Positions 1 through 5,775 of a stretch of 10,505 nucleotides of DNA are shown here, one piece after another. The notes below the pieces were generated by a model that did no database searches, was not told the origin of the DNA, and was given only the letters and a program-made list of their open reading frames with translations. The stretch is from contig CAZKTU010000231.1 in the NCBI GenBank assembly GCA_964555675.1, positions 1-10,505 of the forward strand, in the 5' to 3' direction. Position 1 is the first letter of the stretch. Each line of letters starts with the position of its first letter. This stretch comes from CAIWXH01 sp964555675. GTDB lineage: Bacteria > Chloroflexota > Chloroflexia > Chloroflexales > Chloroflexaceae. Position numbers and translations under genes: made by a program.

Positions 1-793
1 GCTCGCCGAGGGGCCGGCCGTGGGCGAGCAGGAAGTGGAAGGCCCCCTCGCCCGCCTGTACGCGCAGTTGCTCCCCGCCTTGTTCGAAGAGGGCTACAGT
101 GTGCTCGCCCACCACGGTTGGCCCGGTGGCGCCCAGCACTGCGCCGGCGCCGTCGATCGCCATCAGGAACGCCGTGTCGCCCGCCGGCAGCCGGTGCGAC
201 AGCGCGGCCCCAGGCTCCAGGTAGACGTCGAGCAGGGTGAACGCCGTCAGGGTCTCGTAGCCCGCCTGTACCTCGCCATAGCTGCCCGCGACAACCCGCA
301 ACCGCACGCCAGGGGCAGGGTTCAGTTCGGGCACGTCGGCGGCGCTAAGGTGAGCTGCGCCCGGGTCGGCGTGCTTGTGCTGCGCCGCCAGGTTGACCCA
401 CATCTGCAGGCCGTGGCAGCCCTGACCGGGGTTCTCGGGCACCTCCTCGTGCTGAATGCCGCGGGCCGCCTGCGTCCAGTGCATGGCCCCCGGCTCGATG
501 CGGCTGTGGTCGCCCAGGCTGTCGCGGTTGATGAAGGCGCCGGGCGAGTCGGGGAACATGTACGTCATCACCGAGAAGCCGGCGTGGGGGTGGGGCGGGA
601 AGAAGGGCTGCGGCATCTGAAAGTCGCTCAGCACCAGGAAGGGGTCAATTGCCAGCCCGCTCTCGGGGCTGAGCGTGTAGTCGGTGAAGCCCCGCCCATG
701 GCTCCCAAGCTCCAGCCGGACCAGGGTGGTCACGCCACGTATGCTGGCCTCTCGCTCCTGCTCGACCGTCAGATCCCGCTGCTGCTCGATCAT
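1..793 (-). CDS. Pirin family protein (bicupin), C-terminus cut by window edge
   Basis: The minus strand stays open from an ATG at 793 to base 1, giving 264 residues; perhaps 20-30 C-terminal residues lie outside the window. Pirins are non-haem iron bicupins; YhhW-type members have quercetinase activity and others act as redox-sensitive cofactors, so the substrate here is unknown. Seen: the N-terminal cupin has PPHPHAGF (His68, His70) and ARGIQHEEVPE (His115, Glu117). These match in motif and spacing the three His and one Glu that bind iron in human pirin and YhhW. A second, more diverged cupin covers about 175-264 and ends in LLAHGRPLGE, a typical pirin tail. The start is supported by GGAGG at 799-803 (reverse strand), 5 nt from the ATG. 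The gene lies 78 bp downstream of a MarR gene on the same strand, so the two are probably co-transcribed from the operator/promoter near 1332-1368. Confidence 0.93.
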   Translation of the reverse strand, partial: MIEQQRDLTVEQEREASIRGVTTLVRLELGSHGRGFTDYTLSPESGLAIDPFLVLSDFQMPQPFFPPHPHAGFSVMTYMFPDSPGAFINRDSLGDHSRIEPGAMHWTQAARGIQHEEVPENPGQGCHGLQMWVNLAAQHKHADPGAAHLSAADVPELNPAPGVRLRVVAGSYGEVQAGYETLTAFTLLDVYLEPGAALSHRLPAGDTAFLMAIDGAGAVLGATGPTVVGEHTVALFEQGGEQLRVQAGEGAFHFLLAHGRPLGE

Positions 794-871
794 CCTAACC
801 TCCGCTCTGCCTTCGCCGCCCACTGCGACGAGGCCAATAATCTATCCGCCCGAGCCACCCAGCCCCTGCTG

Positions 872-1321
872 TCAGGCTCGCTGCTCGGCGAGCCGGGCGA
901 GGTTCGCATCCAGCTTGCTCAGCAGCCGGTGCAGTTCACGCTCCTCGTCGGCGCCGAAGTCGCTGAAGGCGCAGCCCTCGACCGTGCGCCAGATCGCCTC
1001 GACGGCGGCCCGGCTGTCTCGGCCTGGATCGGTGAGGAAGACCTGCACCACACGCTGGTCGTGGCTGGCACGACGCCGTTCGAGCATGCCGCTCCGCTCC
1101 ATCGTCTGGAGCGCGTTGGTGATTGTGGCCGGCTGAACCAGGAGCCGCTCGGCGAGCTCCGAGGGGGTCAGGCCGTCCTGCTCCCAGAGCTCGGCGAGGA
1201 TCAACTCCTGGCCGCGGTGGAGCTGGATCGCCTGGAGCCGGCTGTTGGTCTCGCCCTGGTAGCGCTTGCAGATCTGGCCGAGCAGCGCGCAGGTGGCCTG
1301 GCGCAATGTCTCGTCGCTCAT
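872..1321 (-). CDS. MarR family transcriptional regulator
   Basis: 149 residues, normal MarR length. These are dimeric winged-helix DNA-binding proteins that usually repress their own operon and release DNA on binding a phenolic ligand or on oxidation. Seen: an N-terminal helical dimerisation segment (about 1-35), a helix-turn-helix at about 51-82 (LTPSELAERLLVQPATITNA, then LQTMERSGMLER), a wing at 83-97 with the family D-x-R (Asp88, Arg90), and a C-terminal dimerisation helix (about 125-149). There are two cysteines, Cys11 and Cys117. Cys11 is in the N-terminal region where OhrR-like sensors carry their reactive Cys, but redox sensing is only a guess. The ATG has at best a weak AGGG upstream and lies about 8 nt from a TATACA -10-like hexamer, so the mRNA may be nearly leaderless. 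Upstream is a strong inverted repeat; downstream on the same strand is the pirin gene, the likely regulated target. Confidence 0.93.
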   Translation of the reverse strand: MSDETLRQATCALLGQICKRYQGETNSRLQAIQLHRGQELILAELWEQDGLTPSELAERLLVQPATITNALQTMERSGMLERRRASHDQRVVQVFLTDPGRDSRAAVEAIWRTVEGCAFSDFGADEERELHRLLSKLDANLARLAEQRA

Positions 1322-1327
1322 GGCAGC

Positions 1328-1370
1328 CCTGTATAGTTAGCTTGCTTATATTCAGTAGGCTAACTATAGA
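1328..1370. promoter_or_regulatory. Probable MarR operator with overlapping divergent promoters
   Basis: TATAGTTAGC (1332-1341) and its exact reverse complement GCTAACTATA (1359-1368) are separated by 17 nt. Beyond the perfect arms the symmetry continues at several positions, so the whole 37 bp reads as one interrupted palindrome centred on 1350. It is A/T-rich in a very GC-rich region. On the minus strand TATACA (1335-1330) fits a -10 element for the MarR gene. On the plus strand TTGCTT (1342-1347), 17 nt, TATAGA (1365-1370) fits a divergent promoter. Repressor bound here would cover both. Binding by the adjacent MarR is inferred from position. Confidence 0.7.
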
Positions 1371-1411
1371 GCAAGGCGCATTATCTGTCAAGGCCAGCAC
1401 AAAGGCCAGCT

Positions 1412-1450
1412 ATGGGAAAACGCACACAGGCCCGGGCGAAACGCCGGTGA
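1412..1450 (+). other. Tiny upstream ORF (12 codons), uncertain
   Basis: ATG at 1412 encodes the very basic peptide MGKRTQARAKRR and stops with a TGA (1448-1450) that overlaps the ATG of the next small ORF by one base (TGATG). There is no clear Shine-Dalgarno. It lies downstream of the possible plus-strand promoter at 1342-1370. It could be a leader peptide, the frameshifted N-terminus of the next ORF, or chance. Confidence 0.15.
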
Positions 1451-1566
1451 TGCCGCTCGGCGACGCCCTGCTGGTCTGGCAGCGCGGCGGCGAGCCCGCG
1501 ATCATCGCGCGCCATATCGTCATCACCGCCATCGTCCTGGTCACCTGGTTCCTCACCAAGTGCTAG
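1450..1566 (+). CDS. Hypothetical small membrane-type protein (38 aa), uncertain
   Basis: ATG at 1450 to TAG at 1566 gives 38 residues. The first 16 are polar, and about 18-36 (IIARHIVITAIVLVTWFL) would make one transmembrane helix, ending in TKC. I do not recognise a family. In favour: it is in the only gap between two real genes, it could be transcribed from the divergent promoter at 1342-1370, and it is translationally coupled (TGATG) to a preceding 12-codon ORF. Against: no Shine-Dalgarno, very short, and its last bases overlap a -10-like element for the next gene. It may be a genuine small protein, the tail of a decayed longer gene, or noise. Confidence 0.3.
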   Translation: MPLGDALLVWQRGGEPAIIARHIVITAIVLVTWFLTKC

Positions 1567-1569
1567 AAT
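1561..1569 (+). promoter_or_regulatory. Possible extended -10 promoter for the class V aminotransferase-fold gene
   Basis: TGCTAGAAT has the extended -10 form TGn followed by TAGAAT (1564-1569), which differs from TATAAT at two positions. It would start transcription near 1576 and leave a leader of about 26 nt holding the ribosome binding site. No good -35 hexamer is visible. Confidence 0.3.
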
Positions 1570-1601
1570 GCACCAGAACCCGCGCCTGCCAGGGAGCTCC
1601 C

Positions 1602-2762
1602 ATGTCTACATCCGAGTCCACCGTCCTGCTCGACGAGACCGAGCGCGCGAGTGAGTTCCCCGTGGTCGCGGAGTACACCTACCTCAATGCCGCGACCCAG
1701 GGCCCGCTCCCGAGCCGAGCCTGTCGCGCGATCGAGCGAGCCGCGCTCCAGGCGCAGTACGGGGCCCTCGCCCGGCCTCAGGAGCAGGCGCCGGGCGAGG
1801 TGGCCCGCGGGCAGCTCGCCCGTCTGTTGGGTGTCGGCGAGGACGACTTCGTCTTCACTGCGAACACCACCCACGGGCTGAACATCTGCGCCCGCGGGAT
1901 CGAATGGCGGCCCGGCGACAATGTCGTTCTCCCAGCCCGCGAGTTTCCCTCGGTGCTACGAACCTGGCTGCAGCTCCGCGAGCTTGGGGTCGAGGTGCGG
2001 CTTGTCCATACACAGGGGGTTGGCCCGACGGTCGAGGAGCTGATGGACGCTGTAGATGCGCGCACCCGAGCGGTATCGTGTAGCGCCGTCGCCTGGGACA
2101 GCGGCTCCTTCGTCGATCTGGAGGCGCTCGGGATGCGCTGTGAGCGGGCCGGCTGTCTTCTCATCGTGGACGGCATCCAGGCCGTCGGTGCGGTCGAGCT
2201 TGACCTGCGGGCGCTGCGGGTCTCGGCCCTGACCTTCCACGGCTACAAGTGGCTGCTGGCGGGCTTCGGCTGCGGCGCCCTATACGTGACCCCCGAGGCG
2301 TTGGACCGCATCCAGCCGCGCTTCGTTGGCGAGCAGGCCTTCGTGATCGGCGCCGACCCCGCCGACGACGCCCCCTGGCAGCCCGGGGCGCGCCGCTACA
2401 GCGCAGGCGGTGCCAACGTCCTCGGCCTCACCGCCCTGACCGCCTCGCTAGGATTGATCGAGCAGGTCGGACTTGCCAGGATTGCGGCGCACAACCGGCG
2501 GCTCGCGCAGCTCCTGGTGGACGGGCTGCTGCGGCTTGCGCCTGCCGTCCAGCTCGTCAGCCCCGCCGACCCGGAGCGCCGCGCCGCGATCGTGGTCTTC
2601 ACACTCGGCGAGCCGAAGCGCGATGAGGCGCTGGTGGCCCGGCTCGCCGAGCGCGGCATCGTCGTGGTGTGCCGGCGGCGCGGCGTGCGGGTCTCGCCCC
2701 ACCTCTACAACACCGAGGAGGAGATCGAGCGGCTGGTCGCGGCACTTCCCGAGTGCTGGTAG
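1602..2762 (+). CDS. Aminotransferase class V-fold PLP-dependent enzyme
   Basis: 386 residues, typical length for fold-type I class V enzymes, a group that includes cysteine desulfurases (SufS/NifS), isopenicillin N epimerase-like proteins and kynureninases. Seen: an N-terminal YLNAATQGPLP substrate/PLP segment (27-37), FTANTTHGLN (85-94) with Thr89-Thr90 in the phosphate-binding position, LLIVDGIQAVGAV (187-199) with Asp190 and Gln193 that contact the PLP ring, and TFHGYKWLLAGFGCG (211-225) with Lys216 as the Schiff-base lysine. A C-terminal RVSPHLYNTEEEI (363-375) carries the substrate-carboxylate arginine Arg363. I do not see the conserved cysteine loop needed to call it a cysteine desulfurase, so the reaction is left open. 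ATG 1602 is chosen because AGGGAG lies about 5 nt upstream; an in-frame GTG at 1560 overlaps the preceding ORF and has no such site. It appears monocistronic. Confidence 0.93.
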   Translation: MSTSESTVLLDETERASEFPVVAEYTYLNAATQGPLPSRACRAIERAALQAQYGALARPQEQAPGEVARGQLARLLGVGEDDFVFTANTTHGLNICARGIEWRPGDNVVLPAREFPSVLRTWLQLRELGVEVRLVHTQGVGPTVEELMDAVDARTRAVSCSAVAWDSGSFVDLEALGMRCERAGCLLIVDGIQAVGAVELDLRALRVSALTFHGYKWLLAGFGCGALYVTPEALDRIQPRFVGEQAFVIGADPADDAPWQPGARRYSAGGANVLGLTALTASLGLIEQVGLARIAAHNRRLAQLLVDGLLRLAPAVQLVSPADPERRAAIVVFTLGEPKRDEALVARLAERGIVVVCRRRGVRVSPHLYNTEEEIERLVAALPECW

Positions 2763-2868
2763 CACGCCCCACTTGGCCAGGGCCGGCACCTGCGCGATCG
2801 CAGATCGCAGGCGTGGGAAGTCGTTCAGCAGCTCCGCGTCCTGAAGCCCTGAGTTATCCGCTCCAACT

Positions 2869-2884
2869 GAGCCAGTGCTGGCTC
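2869..2884. terminator. Compact inverted repeat after the PLP enzyme, possible weak terminator
   Basis: GAGCCAG (2869-2875), TG, CTGGCTC (2878-2884) is a perfect 7-bp inverted repeat about 105 bp after the stop codon. No run of T follows, so intrinsic termination is uncertain. Confidence 0.3.
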
Positions 2885-2926
2885 TCTATAGCCACGAGCA
2901 GGTCGGTTGCGCCCGCATAGAGTTGC

Positions 2927-2967
2927 CTTCGACAAGCTCAGGCAACCGGTGGCTGAGCCTGTCGAAG
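2927..2967. repeat. Interrupted palindrome, dispersed-repeat type
   Basis: CTTCGACAAGCTCAG (2927-2941) and CTGAGCCTGTCGAAG (2953-2967) are inverted copies of 15 bp with one mismatch, separated by 11 nt. A nested TTGCCT/AGGCAA pair (2923-2928 and 2940-2945) gives an alternative fold. To my knowledge this core (CTTCGACAAGCTCAG and its complement) recurs as a REP-like intergenic element in many GC-rich bacterial genomes. Here it sits between convergent genes and could serve as a bidirectional hairpin. Only one copy is in this window. Confidence 0.7.
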
Positions 2968-3052
2968 CCGGCGAAAAGGACATGGGCTCAATTGTTTCGC
3001 GTTTGAAGTGCGCTTGCCACCCCTGGCCCCACAAGTACAGGAGCGATGCCTG

Positions 3053-3247
3053 GTGAACCTTCAGCAGCTTCAGCAGCGGGCGCTCGCGGTGCGCGCGAGC
3101 TACGCGACGGCCAATCAGTGCGCAGACATTATCGCGCCAAGCTGGAGCAGCAGGTCGAGCACCGTCTGCCGACATTGGGGTGCGCCTTCCCGCTGGCTCC
3201 ACTACGAGGCCGTCCCGCGGCGGCTGAGCAGCCGGTCGAGGGCCTGA
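3053..3247 (+). pseudogene. Possible truncated MazG-like N-terminal remnant
   Basis: A GTG at 3053, preceded by AGGAG (3039-3043, 9 nt away), opens a 64-codon ORF. Its first 22 residues (VNLQQLQQRALAVRASYATA, then NQ) resemble the start of MazG-like family proteins, which commonly begin with an N-L-x-x-L-Q-x-R-A-L-x-[VI]-R-x-x-Y pattern. After that the sequence loses resemblance and runs into the antisense of the YaiI gene. The metal-binding helices of MazG are absent, so no activity is expected. The ORF includes a 9-bp tandem duplication (TTCAGCAGC twice, 3060-3077). The similarity is from memory and short; it may be chance. Confidence 0.25.
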
Positions 3248-3654
3248 GCGAAGCGCTGCCGGTCGGCCGGGCTGTAGGCCGCGGGACCGCCGGTTTCCAC
3301 CCCCGCCCAGCGCAGCTCCTCCATCAGGTTGCGCACGGCCAGCCGCTCGCCGATGCTGTCGGCGGTGTGAATCTCCCCGCGGGGATCGAGGGCCGTGGCA
3401 CCTTGGGCCACAACCAGGCTGGCGAGGGGGACGTCGGCGGTGATGACGAGGTCGCCGGCGGCGACGTGCTGCACGATGTAGCTGTCGGCGACGTCGCTGC
3501 CGGCCTTGACCTGGACGGCCTCAATGAGTGGCGAGTCGGGCGCCGTCAGTGGGCGGTTGGCTACCAGACGGACGGGAAGCTGGAGGCGCGCCGAGGCGCG
3601 GTAGAGCAGCTCCTTGGCCGCCTTCGGGCATGCGTCAGCGTCAACCCAGATCAT
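3202..3654 (-). CDS. YaiI/YqxD family protein (UPF0178, DUF188)
   Basis: 150 residues, the usual length. This widespread family has a PIN-like/NYN-type nuclease fold but no settled biochemical role. Seen: the signature MIWVDADACPK at the N-terminus (Asp5, Asp7, Cys9), LVANRPL (30-36), AGSDVADSYIV (51-61), DLVITADVPLA (68-78), DPRGEIHT (90-97), TGGPAAYSPADRQRFAQALD (121-140). The clustered acidic residues (Asp5, Asp7, Asp54, Asp57, Asp68, Asp74) could bind a metal. Start choice: GGAG (3664-3661) is 6 nt from the ATG at 3654 but only 3 nt from the ATG at 3657, and it would overlap the first codons of a GTG start at 3666; the ATG at 3654 also matches the usual start of the family. It stands alone, convergent with the PLP enzyme. 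Confidence 0.93.
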   Translation of the reverse strand: MIWVDADACPKAAKELLYRASARLQLPVRLVANRPLTAPDSPLIEAVQVKAGSDVADSYIVQHVAAGDLVITADVPLASLVVAQGATALDPRGEIHTADSIGERLAVRNLMEELRWAGVETGGPAAYSPADRQRFAQALDRLLSRRGTAS

Positions 3655-3666
3655 CATCGGCTCCAC

Positions 3667-3992
3667 GCTTTCATCGGCAAGGGCGGCAGCAAGCGTGCGG
3701 TGCGCTCAGGCATCGTCGAGCGGCCAGAGGCAGCGCGCGACCGCTGGCCAGTCGTGGCGAACTCCTCCGCATAGTACAGCATGGCCCGCGCCGTCGCCAC
3801 GTGGGCAACCGCCGACGCCGTTTCCGGAGACAGTCGCCAGCTCCCTGGACCACCTCGCCCCGCTGATGCTGCAGGAGGAGAGCGGGAGCATCACCATAGG
3901 GAGCTGTTGATCGATGAGGTGCGCGAAACCGGCCCGGATCCGTATCAGCTGTAGGTGGCGCACCGGCGCCGTGGCCTGAGCGCTCGCAGCCG
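3667..3992. other. Gene-free stretch with possible decayed coding sequence
   Basis: No intact gene is supported in this gap between the YaiI start and the next promoter. On the plus strand two protein-like pieces lie in different frames: LDHLAPLMLQEE (3845-3880) and REHHHRELLIDEVRETGPDP followed by YQL and a stop (3883-3954). Read together they would need a frameshift near 3880 and look like the C-terminal end of a broken gene. On the minus strand, another protein-like run (ETASAVAHVATARAMLYYAE) lies at roughly 3762-3822. The two overlap little, and at most one is likely to be real. I cannot assign a family to either. Confidence 0.25.
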
Positions 3993-4001
3993 TGCTACAC
4001 T
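3993..4001 (+). promoter_or_regulatory. Extended -10 element giving a nearly leaderless transcript
   Basis: TGCTACACT (3993-4001) combines the TGn extension with TACACT (four of six to TATAAT). The next gene starts at 4011, so transcription would begin within about 3 nt of the ATG. There is no Shine-Dalgarno before that ATG, which fits leaderless initiation. No clear -35 is visible. Confidence 0.5.
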
Positions 4002-4010
4002 GTTCCTGCG

Positions 4011-5039
4011 ATGAGCAGCTACCAGATCTACAGCCTGGCCGGCGACCCGGCCACCCTCGGCCGGCTCCAGGCCGAGCAGGTGCGGTCGCTCCCGCACCCG
4101 ACCCGCGCGCCCCGTGCCCCCTGGGCCGACGACGAGGCCTTTCTGGAGCGCTGCGCCGCCGCGCTGCGGGCCGTCGCCCCAACGGTTTGGGCCGAGATCG
4201 CCGCCTTCGCCGAGCGGGTGGGTGTGGCGCCGCCCCGCGGGCTCTTCCTGCGGGCGGGTACGCTGCCCCACGGCTGCTCGGCCTTCGCGTGGCGCCTCGC
4301 CGACGGGCGGGTGCTCGCCGGGCGAAACTACGATTTTGTCGCCAGCTTCCCCAATCGTCACCTGCTCGACACCCGCCCAAGCGGCGGCTTCGCCCACCTG
4401 GGCATGAACGGCGGGATGGTCGCCGGGCGCTACGACGGCGTGAACGAGCGCGGGCTGTTCGTGGCGCTCCACAAGGTGATGGCCCAGCGCCCCGAGCGTG
4501 TCGAGCCCGGCCTGCCGCCGCACCTCCTGGTGCGCGCCGCCCTGGAGACCTGCGCCGACGCGGGTGAGGCGGCCCGGCTCATCGCCGGTGTGCCGCATCT
4601 GGCGCCGTTCAACTATACCCTGGCCGATGCGGAGGGGCGGCTGCTCGCCCTGGAGTGCTACCCCGGCCTGCCGGTGCGCACCCGCTGGTGCGCCCGGGCG
4701 GTGGCGGTGGCGAACCACTACGCCCACCCGAGCCTGACGCCGCTCCAGGGCCGCCGCCCGCTGGCGAGCTCGCGGGCCCGGGCCGAGCTGATGCGCCGGC
4801 TGCCACCGCCCGAGGCCGACCCGTGGCGATCGGCGCAGCTCGTCCTCGCCGACCACAGCGCCCCGGTCTGTGCCCACCGCGAGTACGGCAGCACGCTCTG
4901 GTCGGGGGTCTTCGACCTGACGGGGCGCCGGGCGGCCTACGCCTTTGGCGCGCCCTGTGTCGCCCCCTTCGCCGAGCACCCCTTCCCAGGCGTCGCAGCC
5001 GAGGACGAGCGTCCGGCTTTGCGGCGCGCCGTCGGCTAG
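4011..5039 (+). CDS. C45 family peptidase / acyl-CoA:6-APA acyltransferase-like Ntn hydrolase
   Basis: 342 residues. C45 proteins are N-terminal nucleophile hydrolases made as proenzymes that cut themselves before a cysteine; members hydrolyse or transfer acyl groups on linear amides, the fungal penicillin acyltransferase being the prototype. Seen: HGCSAFAW (87-94), where cleavage before Cys89 would leave an 88-residue pro-chain and a 254-residue catalytic chain; DGRVLAGRNYDF (98-109) with Arg105 and Asp108 at +16 and +19 from the Cys, as in choloylglycine hydrolase (Arg18 and Asp21 relative to Cys2); YDGVNERGLFVALH (141-154); NYTLADAEGRLLALE (201-215); and VANHY (233-237), whose Asn235 corresponds to Asn246 of the fungal enzyme. 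No signal peptide is seen, so it should be cytoplasmic. The substrate is unknown. A nearly leaderless promoter precedes it; alkD follows after 40 nt and may be co-transcribed. Confidence 0.88.
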   Translation: MSSYQIYSLAGDPATLGRLQAEQVRSLPHPTRAPRAPWADDEAFLERCAAALRAVAPTVWAEIAAFAERVGVAPPRGLFLRAGTLPHGCSAFAWRLADGRVLAGRNYDFVASFPNRHLLDTRPSGGFAHLGMNGGMVAGRYDGVNERGLFVALHKVMAQRPERVEPGLPPHLLVRAALETCADAGEAARLIAGVPHLAPFNYTLADAEGRLLALECYPGLPVRTRWCARAVAVANHYAHPSLTPLQGRRPLASSRARAELMRRLPPPEADPWRSAQLVLADHSAPVCAHREYGSTLWSGVFDLTGRRAAYAFGAPCVAPFAEHPFPGVAAEDERPALRRAVG

Positions 5040-5066
5040 CCCGCCCACCCAGATGTCGCCTATCGA

Positions 5067-5074
5067 GGAAGGAG
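5067..5074 (+). promoter_or_regulatory. Shine-Dalgarno that decides the AlkD-like start
   Basis: GAGGAAGGAG ends at 5074, 5 nt before the GTG at 5080. This favours the GTG over the in-frame ATG at 5053, which would place the site inside the coding region. Confidence 0.65.
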
Positions 5075-5079
5075 CAGCA

Positions 5080-5775
5080 GTGCAGCCCATAGCGGCTGAA
5101 ACCCTCATCGCCCAGCTGGAGGCCCTCGCTAGCCCCGAGGACGCCGCGGGCATGGCCCGCTTCGGCATCCGCGGCACCCGCGTGCTCGGCGTCCCGGTCA
5201 AGACCCTGCGGGCGATCGCTCGCGAGACCGGCCGCAGCCACACCCTCGCCACGGAGCTCTGGGCCTCCGGCATCCACGAGGCCCGCATCCTCGCCAGCAT
5301 CGTGGCCGAGCCGAAGCGGGTGACGCTCGACCAGATGGAGCGCTGGGTGTCCGAACTTAACTCGTGGGACCTCTGCGACCAGTGCTGCACCAACCTCTGG
5401 GTGCGGACGCCGTTCGCCCGTGAGCGGGCTCTCGTCTGGAGCGAACGCGAGGAGGAGTTCGTCAAACGGGCCGGCTTCGTGCTGATGGTTCAAGTCGCAG
5501 GGAAAGACAAAGGCGCCCCCGCCGAGCTGCTCTACCGCTACCTCGCCCGTGCCGAACGCGAAGCCGGCGACGAGCGCAACTTCGTCAAGAAGGCGGTCAG
5601 CTGGACGATCCGCGAGATCGGGCAGCGCGGCGCCGCGCTGAACCAGGCGGCGGTGGCGGTCGCCCGGCGCTTGCAGGCGTCGGAGGCGCGTGCAGCCCGC
5701 TGGGTGGGTGGCGACGCCCTGCGCGAGCTGACCAGCGAGAAGGTTGCGCGGCGGGTGGCCCGGCGCGGGGCCTGA
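5080..5775 (+). CDS. alkD: DNA alkylation repair protein, AlkD-like DNA glycosylase
   Basis: 231 residues from GTG 5080, close to the length of Bacillus cereus AlkD. AlkD enzymes are curved stacks of HEAT-like helical repeats that excise N3- and N7-alkylated purines without flipping the base. Seen: VLGVPVKTLRAIARE (35-49), the usual V-P-x-x-x-L-R-x-I-A segment; LNSWDLCDQCC (93-103) with Trp96, Asp97 and Asp100 in the region of the catalytic Trp109/Asp113 of B. cereus AlkD; and FVKKAVSWTIREIG (168-181) with Trp175 matching Trp187. The protein is helical throughout with an Arg/Lys-rich C-terminus. It lies 40 nt after the C45 hydrolase gene on the same strand and has its own strong ribosome binding site. 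Its TGA stop is followed at once by a GTG opening a regulator remnant, with no spacer, which looks like a deletion or recombination junction. Confidence 0.92.
   Translation: MQPIAAETLIAQLEALASPEDAAGMARFGIRGTRVLGVPVKTLRAIARETGRSHTLATELWASGIHEARILASIVAEPKRVTLDQMERWVSELNSWDLCDQCCTNLWVRTPFARERALVWSEREEEFVKRAGFVLMVQVAGKDKGAPAELLYRYLARAEREAGDERNFVKKAVSWTIREIGQRGAALNQAAVAVARRLQASEARAARWVGGDALRELTSEKVARRVARRGA

Noticed and set aside
20..1336. A 438-codon plus-strand open frame over the pirin and marR genes
   Set aside because: It is the antisense of two clear minus-strand genes with conserved metal-binding and DNA-binding motifs; no ribosome binding site or domain.
2825..3202. A 125-codon minus-strand open frame in the gap before the YaiI gene
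   Set aside because: It spans the inverted repeat, shows no family features and has no ribosome binding site.
3945..5465. A 506-codon open frame on the minus strand opposite the C45 gene and alkD
   Set aside because: Same artefact: low-complexity composition, no family motifs, and full overlap with two genes whose catalytic motifs are intact.
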